A DNA stretch of 64,000 bases from Calocera cornea HHB12733 (lineage: Eukaryota; Basidiomycota; Dacrymycetes; Dacrymycetales; Dacrymycetaceae), in contig KV423986.1 in NCBI GenBank assembly GCA_001632435.1, positions 62,001 to 126,000 on the forward strand, given 5' to 3'. Shown piece by piece: positions 1 to 12,478 of the stretch. Under the pieces are notes generated by a model. That model ran no database searches. It worked only from the letters and a program-made list of their open reading frames with translations, and was not told where the DNA came from. Numbering within the stretch: position 1 is the stretch's first letter; each line of letters opens with the position of its first letter. Both the position numbers and the translations under genes were made by a program.

Positions 1-1080
1 CGGGAACGAACGCCACCCCCGCAATGATCGCGCTTGGTTCCCTCCCATTCAAACGGGCTAGCCTCTTTGTACATTCCCCCTCATAACGCAATCCGACTGT
101 ATTGTTCCATATTCTCTCCCCTCCCACCGCCGGCTACGGCCATTGTTATGAGCTTGTTAGGCTGCAGCGTACGACGCGTCGCGTGAGTCGTTTTTGCGGG
201 GTAACCCCGCCGCCCTGCCCTGGATCATGCGTTGTCATCGCTCGTGGCTTCTTGCGGTGCAGACGGCGCCCTTGCCTTCCAGGCCAATCCCTTGCCGAGC
301 CTTCTGCATTATCCAGCTTGACGCCCTTGTGGAGTCTCACTGTTCCTCAGGCTCTTCCGATGTTCTCTTGACTAGCTGGGATGCTATGTCTGGCAACACT
401 TCCAGCCCTGTGACCAACGATATATACTCCTCTTCTGCTTAGTCGTACGTCTTCCACCAGGAATGCTGGTAAGCTCCCATTTCATCTCGAGATTCGGTTG
501 TCTGAAAACGAGATAGCCGTGCGTTCCAAGCATGCGATTCCGGAACGTAGATATTGGAGCATGCGTGCCGCCTGGACGGAGTGTATGCACAGTCATCGGC
601 GTCAGCCTACCTGCCGTCAGGACTTAGGTCCATCCGGCGGTTTATCTGATACTTGTCGACCCATGACTGCCATTCTCTGCCCTGGCGCCAGTCCGCTACA
701 TCAACCTCTAAAGTCTGTTCTCCTCCCAACGCCGTTCTCCGAGGACCTGCCTTTCCGGGCGGCCCTTCGCAACTTCTACGCCCGTGTGGGGCCCCATGGG
801 TAGAATCCTGCATCGGAGCTTCCCCTTCTGCCCGCCTTGCTGGGGAACAATCGAACCAGAATACAGGGATCAGCTGACGATGTTCCGCTGCTCTGCGATC
901 GTGCAGACGCAACCCCCGCCGGTCCGGACTGGGTAAGGAAAGAATATCGGTCCATTTTTGAACCGTTCTAACATCTCCTCGATGCTATAAGTAGACCGCC
1001 AGGCTGGCTTGAAGATCCTCGCGCTTACGCGTTTTTTCCCCGCTCGAGATCCCCCCAGTTCAGTTCTGAGAAGTGCAATC
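1..1080. other. gene-free stretch upstream of alcohol oxidase
   Basis: No convincing coding region is seen on either strand; short open frames here lack recognisable motifs and shadow one another. The last 150 bases presumably hold the alcohol oxidase promoter and 5' leader. Confidence 0.5.
985..994 (+). promoter_or_regulatory. TATA-like element upstream of alcohol oxidase
   Basis: CTATAAGTAG lies about 90 bases before the alcohol oxidase ATG, a plausible TATA distance for a strongly expressed fungal gene. Sequence match only. Confidence 0.3.
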
Positions 1081-3400
1081 ATGCAAGTCAAGGAAGTCGA
1101 TGTCATCGTCTGTGGTGGCGGCCCCGCCGGTTGCGTCGTTGCCGGTCGTCTGGCCTATGCCGACCCGAACCTGCAGGTCATGCTCATCGAGGGTAAGCTC
1201 TCTCTTTCGACGATGTAAGCTTTGCTGATCTCGATGAAGCTGGTGCAAACAACAGGGATGATCCCTGGGTCTACCGCCCGGGTATCTACGTCAGGAACAT
1301 GCAGCAGAATGGAATGTGAGTACAGAAGCTAATCGTGATCTTACACTGGAGACTAATGACGGGAGCAGCAATGACAAGGCTACATTTTATGTCGACACGA
1401 TGGAGTCCAGCCACATGCGTGGTCGCAAGGCCATCGTTCCCTGTGCCAACATCCTCGGAGGCGGCAGCAGCATCAACTTCCAGATGTACACCCGTGCCTC
1501 TGCTTCTGACTGGGGTATGTGCGTCCCCTAAGAGGGTGTTACCTAAGCTCACATGCGGGCAAGATGACTTCAAGACTGAGGGCTGGAAGGCGAAGGGTGA
1601 GTTGAGCTCGGAGTCTCGGACAGAGCATGAGCCCACCAACTGAACAGCTGTTGCTAGACCTCGTCCCGCTCATGAAGCGGCTCGAGAACTATCAGAAGCC
1701 ATGCAACAACGACACTCACGGCTACGATGGCCCGATCGCCATCTCCAACGGAGGCCAGATCACTACCTTGGCCCAGGACTTCCTGCGAGCTTCGGAGGCA
1801 ATCGGCGTGCCTTTCAGCGGTACGTTGATTTTCCGGATCACGTGTCTCCCAGCTGAGTTCTGTCGCAGATGATATCCAGGATCTCGATACTGCCCACGGT
1901 GCTGAGATCTGGGCCAAGTATATCAACCGGCAGACCGGCCGTCGCAGCGATGCTGCAACTGCCTACGTTCACAGTGTGATGGATGTTCAGACCAACCTGC
2001 ACTTGAGAACCAACTCCAAGGTGTCCCGTGTCATCTTCGAGGGTAACAAGGCCGTCGGCGTTGCCTACGTCCCTGCGAAGGGTCGCACCAATCTGGGTGA
2101 GGTCAAGGAGACCATCGTGGGTGCTTCTCACTTGACCACTGTTCCTCGTTGACCGTGAGGCTACCTTCAGGTCCGCGCCAGGAAGATGGTTGTCATTTCA
2201 TCTGGAACCCTTGGCACTCCCCAGATCCTTGAGCGCTCGGGTGTTGGTGATGCCAAGCTTCTCAAGAGCCTTAACATCAAGGTCGTCAGCGATCTGCCAG
2301 GTGTTGGTGAACAGTACCAGGATCACTACACCACCCTGACGCGTAAGCATGCCAAGTGCCAATATTAGGCATCGGCTGAGTTGGGATCAGTCTACCGTGT
2401 CTCAAACGCTTCTGTCACCACTGACGACTTCCTGCGCGGTGACCCGGCCACCCAGGCTAAGCTTTTTGAGCAGTGGGAAGTCAGCCCCGAGAAGGCGCTA
2501 CTGTCTTCCAACTGCATCGATGCTGGCTTCAAGATCCGGCCAACCGAGGAGGAGCTCAAGGAGATGGGCCCCGAGTTCAACAAGCTATGGGACAGCTACT
2601 TCAAGGACAAGCCCGACAAGCCTGTCATGTTTGGCTCCATCGTCTCCGGCGCGTATGCCGACCACACCCTGCTGCCGCCAGGCAAATACATCACCATGTT
2701 CCAGTACCTCGAGTACCCGGCCAGCCGCGGCAAGATCCATATCGCCGACGCGAACCCATATCACGTCCCGAGCTTCGACTCTGGATTCCTGAACAACAAG
2801 GCCGACTTTGCTCCCATTCGCTGGAGCTACAAGAAGACACGTGAGGTCGCCCGTCGCATGGATGCCTTCCGTGGCGAGCTCACCTCCCATCATCCCCACT
2901 TCCACCCTGCCTCGCCCGCTGCTGTCAGGGACATCGACATCGAGACTGCCAAGGAGATCTACCCTGATGGCATGACCGTCGGTATCCACATGGGCACTTG
3001 GCACCGTCCCGGCAAGCCGTACGACGCCAGCAAGGTGCACGAGGACATCAAGTACACTCCCGAGGATGACAAGGCGATCGATGACTGGATCGCCGACCAC
3101 GTCGAGACGACATGGCACTCGCTCGGGACGTGCGCGATGAAGCCCCGTGCGGAGGGCGGTGTCGTCGACCCTCGCCTGAGCGTCTTCGGGACCACCAACC
3201 TCAAGGTCGCCGATTTGTCGATCTGCCCCGACAACCTCGGCACCAACACCTACTCCTCGGCTCTCCTCGTTGGCGAGAAGGCTGCAGACCTCATCGCGCA
3301 TGAACTCGGCCTCCAGATCAGGGTGCCTCATGCCCCCGTCCCCCATGCCCCGATCCCCAAGGGAAAGCCCTCGACTGTTGCGCCTCGGTACACAGTGTAA
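1081..3400 (+). CDS. AOX1: alcohol (methanol) oxidase, GMC oxidoreductase family
   Basis: FAD-dependent oxidase converting short primary alcohols such as methanol to aldehyde plus H2O2. The ATG at 1081 opens MQVKEVDVIVCGGGPAGCVV, the N-terminal FAD-binding Rossmann motif. At least seven short introns interrupt the gene; exon 1 ends at 1192 and exon 2 starts at 1240 (IEAGANNRDDPWVYRPG). Later landmarks are ILGGGSSINFQMYTRASASDW, GTLGTPQILERSG (GMC signature 2) and WHSLGTCAMKP with the catalytic His near the C-terminus. The length, roughly 650 residues, fits basidiomycete alcohol oxidases. The C-terminal tail has a VPHAP/VPHAPIP repeat and ends in APRYTV, without a canonical PTS1. In wood-decay basidiomycetes this family supplies H2O2 and uses methanol from lignin demethylation; that role is inferred here. 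Confidence 0.93.
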
Positions 3401-4004
3401 ACGCACTCCTGTTACCACATTCCCACTTGTACTTGTTCCAAATCCTTCAAATGCGGCATGTTGCAGTAGGCAAAATTGAATTCGAATCACTTCCTTCCAT
3501 CATCGGTCCCCCACAAGCGGACTGCCATTATATCATCACAACCAAATGAGGCAGATAGCATATCCCCGTTTCCTATACAGTACTAGGCAACCGCATGGTG
3601 CCGAACATCAGGCCGACATCCCGTTCACGGTGCGAGAAATCCCGAGCCACCCAGCACCGAGTCGGGACAAATGGGCGAGACTGTCGCTTGTCTCCCCAGC
3701 AATACAGCCACAAGGAAAGTAGCAGACAATGCCATAAAGTTAAATGGCGCGTGTTCGGTTCAGGGCACTGAATGTCCGGGGCCAACAAGGCACAGGAAGA
3801 ACAGAGTTACCGGTCCCGTTGCCCAGCCGGCCGACCCTGAGCATGTCACAGCCGGGTCCGCAGGAAGGGGCCCCGCATTCGGGGAGCATCGTCCACATTC
3901 CCGACCCGCACACAATCGCGAATCCTTCTCTGTACATTATTTTCCTCGCGCCTGTTCTTTTCTTTGGATTGCTTTTCTTTCTCCTCCTCAACTGTCCTTG
4001 GACA
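3401..4004. other. intergenic, alcohol oxidase to acyl-CoA synthetase
   Basis: About 600 bases with no supported gene. Contains the 3' end of AOX and the promoter of the next gene; a pyrimidine-rich stretch precedes the ATG at 4005. Confidence 0.5.
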
Positions 4005-6440
4005 ATGGCAGAGCCCGCTGCTGCGCTCATTGTGCCCGGATTCATCCCCACACCGGCCAGCGTCCCGCCCTCGCATGTGGTTTACCGTCGGCCGGTGCCC
4101 AAGAACCAGCCGGTCTGGCAGACGCCGCTTGTGCGTGCTTATCAGTGTTCTTGCTTTATCCAGAACATGCCTCACGAGCGCCCTAGGATCCCGTGAACTT
4201 TCTGCTGCGTGCGGCCCTCGTCTACCCCAAGAAGATCGCACTCGCGCATCTAGACGTCCCGTATCCGGTGTCGTACACGTACGATGTCTGGACCCAGCGC
4301 ATTCAAAATCTTGCATATGCGCTTCTAGAAGCGGGAATTAAGCCAGGTGACCGGGTCGCGGTGATTGCTCCGAATTGGTGCGTCGCCGCAACTGCAATCA
4401 CAATTTCGATAGCTAATGGGGCTCCATTATGCTCAGTCCCATGATCGCAGATGCTCATCATGGCATATTGGCAGCCCGTGCCATAATCACCCCGCTTAAG
4501 TGAGCTGGGACCCTCCAAATACAGAATTCCCCTTGACGTCGCCGCAGCTACCGCCTTACAAAGGGCGAGATAGCGTACATCCTGGAGCACAGTGGGGCGA
4601 AGCTGATCCTCTGCGATCACGAATTCACGCATCTGTTGCCCGAGAAGCACGCCCGGGTCATCATCAGCAACGACACCGGTCGCGAGGGCGACCCATATGA
4701 GGACTTCCTCCTGAGCGGGAGGAGGTTCAGTCAGGAGCGCGGCTGGCCGGGCCTCCCGATCGAACCGGATGAGAATGCTGGCTCGTGCTTGTGCTACACG
4801 TAAGTGCAAAGAGCCTCGTCCGAAGGGAGTTTCTCTGATGGCCACATAGCTCTGGCACCACAGGGCGTGTGAGTTGACCCTGTAACCTCTCAATGCAGCA
4901 CTCTTACCATCCATTGGACGACAGCCGAAGGGAGTATTGACGACTTTTCGCGGATCGTATCTCGCCGCCGTCGCGAATGCCTATGAGACGAAGCATGTGT
5001 TCATTCCTCTCGCTTCTGTCAACATCGCTGATCATCAACAGGATGGATCTCTATTCTATATATCTCTGGTGAGCTCCTTCCTCTGGAGCCGCACCTCTGC
5101 TGACGGAATCAGGATCTTGCCGATGTTCCACGCATGCGGCTGGACATACCCCTGGGCGATCACCTTCTCATTCGGTTCCCAGGTCACCTTGAGGACTGTC
5201 AATGTGAGCGTCGCAGCGATCGTCAATTCCGCTGGCCTGACTAGGGCGATAGTATACCCAAATCTGGAAGCACTTCAAACATTCCCGCATTACCCACTAT
5301 TGTGCAGCACCGACGGTCCAGATCGGAATCGTCAATGCACCCGAGGCGTCCCATGTTGAACAGCCGCTCCGCGCTATCATCGCTGGTGCAGCGCCAACTG
5401 CACATCTGATCGGCTCACTCGAGAAGATTGGAATCTCTGTCTCCCATGTCTATGGTCTCACCGAGGTAGGACCCTGTTGCCTGCTGGGGTCCTGTATCTC
5501 AACAAGATTGCCAGACTTACGGACCGTTCACCATATCTTATAATCGGCCGGAGTACAAGGATCTTACCCTCGAGGAGCGGGCTGTGTTCTACGCGCGTCA
5601 AGGCCACGGTTTCGCGACATCCGATGAAGTCCGGGTTGTCAAGCATGACAGCGACAGCAAAGACCTTGTCGACATCCCGAAGGACGGCATCGTTCTGGGC
5701 GAGATTGCCACTCGAGGTAATATCGTCATGAAGGAGGTGAGCAGTAAGATAGTACAGTACGGTCTATCTTTGCGCTGACTGCGTCCCAGTATTTCCGAGA
5801 TCCAAAGGCAACTGAGGAGGCATTCCGCGGTGGATACTTCCATTCCGGTGACCTCGCAGTTTGGCATCCAGATGGCAGTGTTGCCGTTCAGGATAGGTCG
5901 AAGGATCTCATCATCTCTGGCGGGGAGGTGAGAAGACCCCGAGTTGTGTCGGTCCGCACGCTGACATTCGTTTAGAACGCATCGTCGCTCGCCATCGAGC
6001 AAGGTTCGCATATTTCCCGATCACCCGAGCACCCTCTGACATACTCTTTCAGTGCTTTCTAAGTTCCCACCCGTGTTGGAGGCGACGGTCGTTGCCCGTC
6101 CCCATCCCAAGTGGGGCGAGCGGCCGATGGCCTTCGTTATCCTTCTCCCTCGTGAAGAAGCCAACTGGAAGGGCAAGGAGAACGAGTTCGAGGCCGAGAT
6201 CAAGGCGTTCGCTAGGAAGAGCCTGCCCGGATTTGCTGTACCTGAGTGGGTGTCCATTGTCAAGGAGCTTCCCAAGACAAGGTACGCCACAGAACTATGG
6301 CCGCGTCAAGAAGATCTCAAAACTGATACGAGTCCAGTACCGGTAAAATCCAGAAGAACGTACGAGTCGCTATTCACACCAAGTCTGACCCATATTGACT
6401 GGTTTCTTAGGTGTTGCGCTCCCGTCTCGCCAAGCTTTAG
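4005..6440 (+). CDS. AMP-dependent acyl-CoA synthetase with C-terminal AKL (peroxisomal type)
   Basis: ANL-superfamily ligase that activates a carboxylic acid as acyl-AMP and then acyl-CoA. Starts [13 protein letters not shown] at 4005; many short introns. Conserved blocks in order: YTSGTTGR-PKGV (phosphate-binding P-loop, split by an intron after 4865), [36 protein letters not shown] (A5), [16 protein letters not shown] and [13 protein letters not shown] (A7/A8 hinge), and STGKIQK with the A10 lysine. The final exon reads VLRSRLAKL and stop at 6438; AKL fits the PTS1 consensus. The plant peroxisomal short/medium-chain acyl-activating enzymes are the closest type I recognise. Substrate is not decidable by eye. 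It lies head-to-tail after alcohol oxidase, itself often peroxisomal in yeasts. Confidence 0.9.
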
Positions 6441-6635
6441 AGCCGACAGGGAGAGCTGGTATACATTGGCACACTAGACTCTTCTAGGTATATCAACTGT
6501 ACAAGGTCCAACAAGTTCCGAGTAATGGGAATAATAGAAAGGATGCTGGATAGGTTTATCGAACATTGCGTGCAGCGAGTGCGCCCAGAAATAAGGATAG
6601 TGAGAAACGAGCGAGACCGAGTGAAGAAAAGCTGT

Positions 6636-9600
6636 CTAGGCAATCGAGGACTGGAGGCAAATGACGCGGAACATGTTTGCACTACGCGTACACATGTACA
6701 CACGGCTGCCTTCACGTCCCAGATAAGAGATATATTGGTTGCTATGGTAGTCATGTCCATGCTGGAGCGATGCTGACCGAGGGGGTAAGGCAGTTCCATT
6801 GAGCTTTGCAGCCGCCAAAGCTCTGTGATCGCCGGGGCCGCTTCCATTGGTGTAAGCCATAGGCTCGACGTTGATGGGGAACGGATCGGCAACATCCCAG
6901 GACCAGTTGAGCCGACGGCTGTATGATCCTTGCATAGGGGGCATGGCACCGCTTGTCGTAGATGGCGCCAACAGGGCATCTGCAATGTCGACTGCCTCCA
7001 ATCCAGACTCTCGGATGGCCACCAAGACAGCGCCGTTGTTGTGCCCATCGAACGCCTCGACTCGCTGGATCTCGCCGAGTCCAGCGGGGCGGCGAGAATG
7101 CTTATCCCTCGCAGCTGGTAAGGACCAGTGGAACTTGTCAAGCAGGACCGATTTGCCCTTGTGGTCCACAATGGCGGTACTGAGGCCGCCGCGGGAGCAG
7201 AAGAAGAGGCAGGGTGGGCCGTAATGTGCCGGCTGGGTGAGAAGTGATATCGGGGGCAGGAAGTAATCTTCGAGCGTCACCTTGCTAGACTCTTGCATCT
7301 CGTTAAGCAAGCCTTCTCGTAAGCTGCCGCGCCGTGGCCAGGAGTTCATGAGGCCATGCCAGAGGTCTAGGTAAACATCAACGGCTGCATCCACGCACAC
7401 ACGAGTTGAAAAGACATACTGTACAAGTGCTCTGTCGGAGGCTGCGTGACATCTCTATCCCCGTCTCCGGCGTCCGTTCCAAGGGTTGTCTGCAGCCATC
7501 CCTTATGCTTGACGAATGACGGATATGTCGGAGGAATAATCCAGTCTTCCGCCAACGTACCGAGCGGGAAAGTGGGCGAGAAAGAGAGCTGCTGGAATGT
7601 CGTGTACGCTGAGACAGAGGAGCCAGATTTCTGGTTTACCCCGCGCGATTCCATTCCATTGGACGGTCCGTCGGGGACCGCACTACGTCTGCGTCTCCGC
7701 CGCCGCGCGTTCTCTCGGTCCACAGTTTCTCCAGTGGTGACCGTAGACGACACGACTCTTGTGCGTGGAAGCGCTGGCGGTGTGGAGTAAGCCGGAGGTG
7801 GCGGGAGTTGCAGCTGATTGTTGTTCACCGCGGCATCGGCAAATGTGGCTGCAGAGGGTGTCTGCTGTGGGCTGTTGAGTTCAGCAGCATCACTCCCTGC
7901 CCTCTCCCGCTCTCTGCGGCGCCTTGCAGCTCTCCGTTCCGCTCTGGCGATGTTGACCTGTCGTACGCGCACGCTGGCAGGTTCCAAGGCGAATACGCTA
8001 TCCGAAAAGATCAAGAAGAGCTCCGCCAGGTCTTCACCCTGAACTTGAAGTTCCAACGACAAAGGCGAGTCGGGCAGAATGAACGTTCGCGCGAGGGAGA
8101 GCGATGCAGACTTGGAAGAGCCGGTGAACAGCTCCACCTTCTTCCCATCTTCGCCACAAAGGATAGCAAGGAAGCTGCATGCGCAAAAGCATTGTCAGTA
8201 GCGCTCAGACACCTGACGGTCCATCATGCGCACCTCTTCTTGTTCGTCTGCACCGACTTGATCAGATACGCGCCCTTGGTCCCCTCAAGCTTGATATGCT
8301 CCAGCTTCCCGTTCGCCATAAGGTAGCTCTGGCCCTGTATGTTCGTAGGCCCACTCTTCCTCGGCTTGGGCTCGGACGAGCCCCGGGACTTGAACGCGTT
8401 GGTGAGGAGGCGGGGCATCAGCCCGCTTGACTGCCGGCTGGGGACGAGAGGGGCAGTGGAAGGAGGGCGCGGTGGCGCGGACGGCGGGCGGCTGGGCGGA
8501 AGGGACGGATTGAGCTCCGAGATAGCACTATCCGGCGGGCCGATAGGCGAGGCGGGCGGAGAGTTGCTGAAGAGGCCGTTATTTCCGATGAGGGACCACC
8601 TACGTCGCGCGCTCCTAGGTGTCCCAGTGAGGGGCGGCGCGAGATGCACGGCGCTCCGGCTTGCAGCGTCGTTCTGGCCCCACCGCATCGGCGCCGTCGC
8701 CGGCGAGATGGTAGATGGCGAGAGGGTGGTGGGCGTCCCTGAGCGGGAGCCATGCACGAGAGTCGTCGCGCCAGTCGCGCTGTCCCGGACAAACATTGCA
8801 TTCTGGGGCAGCCTCGACCCAGCCGGAGGAAGGTCGGGGATCCGGCTCTCCCTGAGCAGGTCGGCAAAGCTGACCACCTCATGTCCCGTTGCGCTCGCAT
8901 TGGGAGTGCGCGTGACAGGGGTGTTGTAGCCGCTGCTCCGAGGAGTCGTGGCCAGCGCTTCGCGGATGTCCATCATGCTCGGTGCAGGCGAGGGCATCGG
9001 GTCGGTAAGGAGAACCATGCCGTTGCCGAGCCTGTCCATGTTGTCCAAGTGCAGGTTCGCTGGCCGTCTGCGCCGGCCACTGAAGCCGTTGCTCGTGCCC
9101 GTTGTGGCCGGCGGGATGGGCGAGGGCGTGTCCCCGCGCTCGCCAGACGGACCAGGCACGGACACGTACCCCTCGTCCTCGCTGTCGGTCTCGGCGCCCA
9201 CGTCGACAGAAGCGTTCTCGACCCACTCGGTCTTGTCCGTGTCCTTGCCGTTCGAGAGGCGCGACGCGCGCCCGTTGGCCATGCTGATGCTGTTTGCGGA
9301 CGCTTGGTGGACTAGGGACCGAGTAGGGGAGTCCACCACATGCCCGGACACGAAGCTTCTCTGCGTCTGCAGGACGAGGCGCGGCTGCGTGCGCTGGGTC
9401 GCTGAGGTGGGGGTGATAGGGGGCGGCTTTCCGAGCGGGCCCATCATCGACTTTGGCCGCACGGGGGAGGGGATGCCGTCGAGTCTGGCAGAAGAAGGCT
9501 TCTTCATCCTGGGCAGCGGGGCCTCGAGGAGAATGCTCTTGCGCTTCGCGCTCTCCTTCTGCCGCTCGACGTCCATGCGCACCTCGATGGCGCGCTTGAT

Positions 9601-10788
9601 GTCGGAGAGGGCGTACACGCGCACGCCCTCCCGCCGCCCGGCGATGCACACGAGGAAGCCGAGCATGTCCATCACCAGCACGCTCTTGAACGGCACGCCG
9701 CGGATCAGCGCGTAGGAGCGGGCGGCCGGAGGCGCGTAGAGGGGGACGACGTCCAGGCCGTCGTTGTGGCAGAGCAGCAGATAGCCGGGGCTGAGCAGGC
9801 ACCCGCTCGTCGGCACGCCGCCCATGTGCGGCGCCGCGAGGAGCGGTGTGACGGGCTTGAGCTGCAGGCCGAGCTCTGCCAGTGTGGGGGCGGGCAATGG
9901 TGGGGGAGGGGCGCTCGGGGCCGAGTCGTTCATGCTTCGGCCGGGGGAGCGCGAGCGCGCAGTGGACTTGCCACGCACGCTCGGCGGGGCTTGGGCTGGA
10001 GAGAGAGATGCGGGCGGCGGCGGCGGCGGCGGTGCGTCCAGCCGCTCCGAGGAGCGATTAGCCTTCAGAAAGTTCAGCTTGCCGATTGCTGCTCGGGGCT
10101 GGAAGATTACTCAGCATGTATGTCACTGAAAAGAGGGCGAGGGACATACATCGAACGAGCGACGGCGGGACTGCCTGTCCGACCTGCCGCTGGGTGTAGC
10201 AGCCAGCGCCTCCTCCCTCCCCTCTATGATCGCATCCGCCGACATGCGCGGCGGGGCGAACAGGCCTTCTATAGATCTCCTGCGCATCGGCGGTTCGGAG
10301 GCGGTGGACATGCGGGGCGGGGTGGACGCGGAGCCGACGACGATCTGGGGCGGGTGGATGCGGCTCGAGCCCGGCTCGAAGTCGTGCGGGAGCGGCGGGA
10401 CGTGATCGTCCTCGAGGGAAGCGTGGGACGGCATGGGCGTGCTGAACACGTCGTCCTCTTCCTGGGGCGACGCGAGCTCGTCCACCTCGTCGACAGCATC
10501 GCTCCATTCCTCCGCCTCGACATCGAGGTCCTCGCCCGCCTCGCCCTCCCCCTCGCCCTCACCGTCCGAGTCGCCCTCGACCTCGCCGTAGACGCGGGTC
10601 GCCTCGGGGTCTGTGACGGCCATGAGGAGGCCTGTGTCCGCGTGGTCCTCGTCCGCATCGTCTATTGCGACGCCCGATGTGTCGTGTGCGTTTGAGGTGT
10701 GCAGCTGTGTGCGGAAGGAGGCGAGGCGGAGGCGGTTGTTGGGCTGGCCTGCGGGCTGCCGGAAGGAGGAGGGTGCGCCAGGGGTCAT
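6636..10788 (-). CDS. CNH (citron homology) domain protein, large and disordered
   Basis: Four exons on minus: 10788 to about 10150, about 10097 to 8239, about 8176 to 7420, about 7370 to 6636. The N-terminal 210 residues are disordered, with an acidic run (GEGEGEGEAGED) and many Ser/Pro. The second exon has the first CNH block (GCLLSPGYLLLCHNDGLDVVPLY, then KSVLVMDMLGFLVCIAGRREGVRVY), followed by about 400 low-complexity residues. CNH resumes with FLAILCGEDGKKVELF and runs to the end with a second insert rich in Arg runs (ARRRRRRRSAV). The total is near 1,250 residues. CNH domains occur in Rho GEFs and Vps39-type proteins and bind small GTPases; I see no DH, PH or kinase domain, so the molecular role is open. 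The first intron joins RRSFD to PRAAIGKLNFL. Confidence 0.8.
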
Positions 10789-12478
10789 GACGACGGGGAC
10801 AAGACCGGGGACGCTCCTCGGGAGGAGCGGGGGACGAGGCGAGCTAAATGCCTGAGCTGCTTGCTGTCCCCATTCACGTGCTCATCGACCGGTGGTGGTG
10901 GTGGTGCAGGCGAGGGTGGTGCAGGCGGGGGTGGGGACGACGCTGAGGAGGAGTGCACGATGGGGGCGCAGGCGGGTGGGCGGCAATTAGTCCTCAGTGG
11001 GCGAAGCATGTGGGGGCCGCAACACTCGATTTGACTCCGCGCCCCCGCCGCCATCAATTCAGTCCGCTCACCGACCTGGTCCCGCCCACCCCCGGCAGCA
11101 CAACTCGACTAGTAGTATACACCCACTCCAGCTAAGTTGCACACTCCGCTTGCTTGCTCATTACCCAATGGGCGCAGGGAGCGGGCGGCGGGCGGCGGGC
11201 AACCTTACAGTACTCCCTTGCTGGCCGCTTGGCATTCTGCTCCGCGGACAGAAGACGACGGCGCGGAGCGTCGCTAGGCCGCTCGATTTGGTGGCCTGAG
11301 TCGACCCCACCCGGCGCGCATGTAGCGGTCTGACAGATGGTGCCAGGTCACACAGCTGGGACCGCATTACTCACTGCACACGACGTGCTTCGAGAAAGTG
11401 CAACTGGATGACATGGCACGATCCTTTCCTCGCGAGCCATTGCAGTGCGATGCGGTGGCACGCTTTGGTCTTCGGAAGACGACGACGAACGACTTGCTGC
11501 CGAGCATGCCAGCTACAAGAGCCTATAGCGTCAGTCTGCCCGAAGTCGTTGCGCGGCGTCAATGGCGGGGCGTACAATCCCGCCTGGCCCACCTCATGCA
11601 CCGATGCCCTTGCCGACGCACAGGAACAACCCATTCGGGACACTCTTGATCCTCCCCGCACCCCGAGTTAGTAACTGAGCCGATGGTATCCGAAGTTGTC
11701 CACACCGTGCACTGCAGAGTCTCACAGAGGACAGTATTGATGCAGCCTTAGTCTAGTCTTCAGGAAGCCAGGAGAATTGTTTGACCAGTAACTAGCCATC
11801 CTTCAGGATCAGGCTAGATGATCCTGAAGGATAGCAGAGGTGGAAGTATGCCTACATAGTTGGTAGGGGTAGTTCTACCTCTGCCACCTACCCCTCTCCT
11901 CCCAGCACCCACTGCCCAATCTGAGTGACCATGGCCTCTTGTAGTCAGTACCTGGTTTCACTTGAGAAGAAGTGGCAGATCACTCAGTGATGCCAATGGC
12001 ATTCTTGCGGGGAAATCAGCCATCAGAGGTCTCTCCCACAAGACTGACATTAGTGCCCCATCCTTTGCAACATTTATCTACAGAGTCACTGCCACTGCAG
12101 AGTGCAACTTTGCCACCTTGCCTTTCAGCATGGGCTTGGGCAGTGCGGGAAAATTTGCACTCCACTGCAACTTTCCGTGGCACTACCTCACCCGAAATGG
12201 TCAACCCTGTCCTTGATATGCCCTAGGCCTATGCACATCAGCTGCAGAAAGCAGACGTGGCTGGTTCGGCCACACATCGGCATGCACAGCCGTCACTCAA
12301 CAGTAGCTGAACAGGCGCCGGCGTGCAGAGGGGGCTGCCGCGATGCAAGCGCAAATCCATGCATTACACTGGTACAGTACACAAGATCCCACATAATCTG
12401 ACAAGAAGTCTTAGCTCGAACCAACCAAGTGGAAGAAACCGACATACGATAACGTGAACACTCCAACCGTCCATCCCG
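10789..12478. other. gene-free intergenic region with a strong hairpin
   Basis: About 1.7 kb between the divergent CNH gene start and the 3' end of the first F-box gene. The part next to 10788 is the CNH promoter. No open frame has recognisable motifs. It contains a perfect 14-bp inverted repeat at 11798-11832 and a nearby GGGGTAG/CTACCCC pair. Confidence 0.5.
11798..11832. repeat. perfect 14-bp inverted repeat (hairpin)
   Basis: ATCCTTCAGGATCA at 11798-11811 and its exact reverse complement at 11819-11832 are separated by the 7-base loop GGCTAGA. Each arm is itself partly palindromic (ATCCT...AGGAT). It lies in non-coding DNA far from any gene end, so a terminator is unlikely; a relic of a small inverted-repeat transposon or a protein-binding dyad are both possible. 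Confidence 0.75.

Noticed and set aside
8224..9978. 584-residue open frame as a separate gene
   Set aside because: First codon is GTG and the frame continues upstream and downstream through clean splices into the CNH gene.
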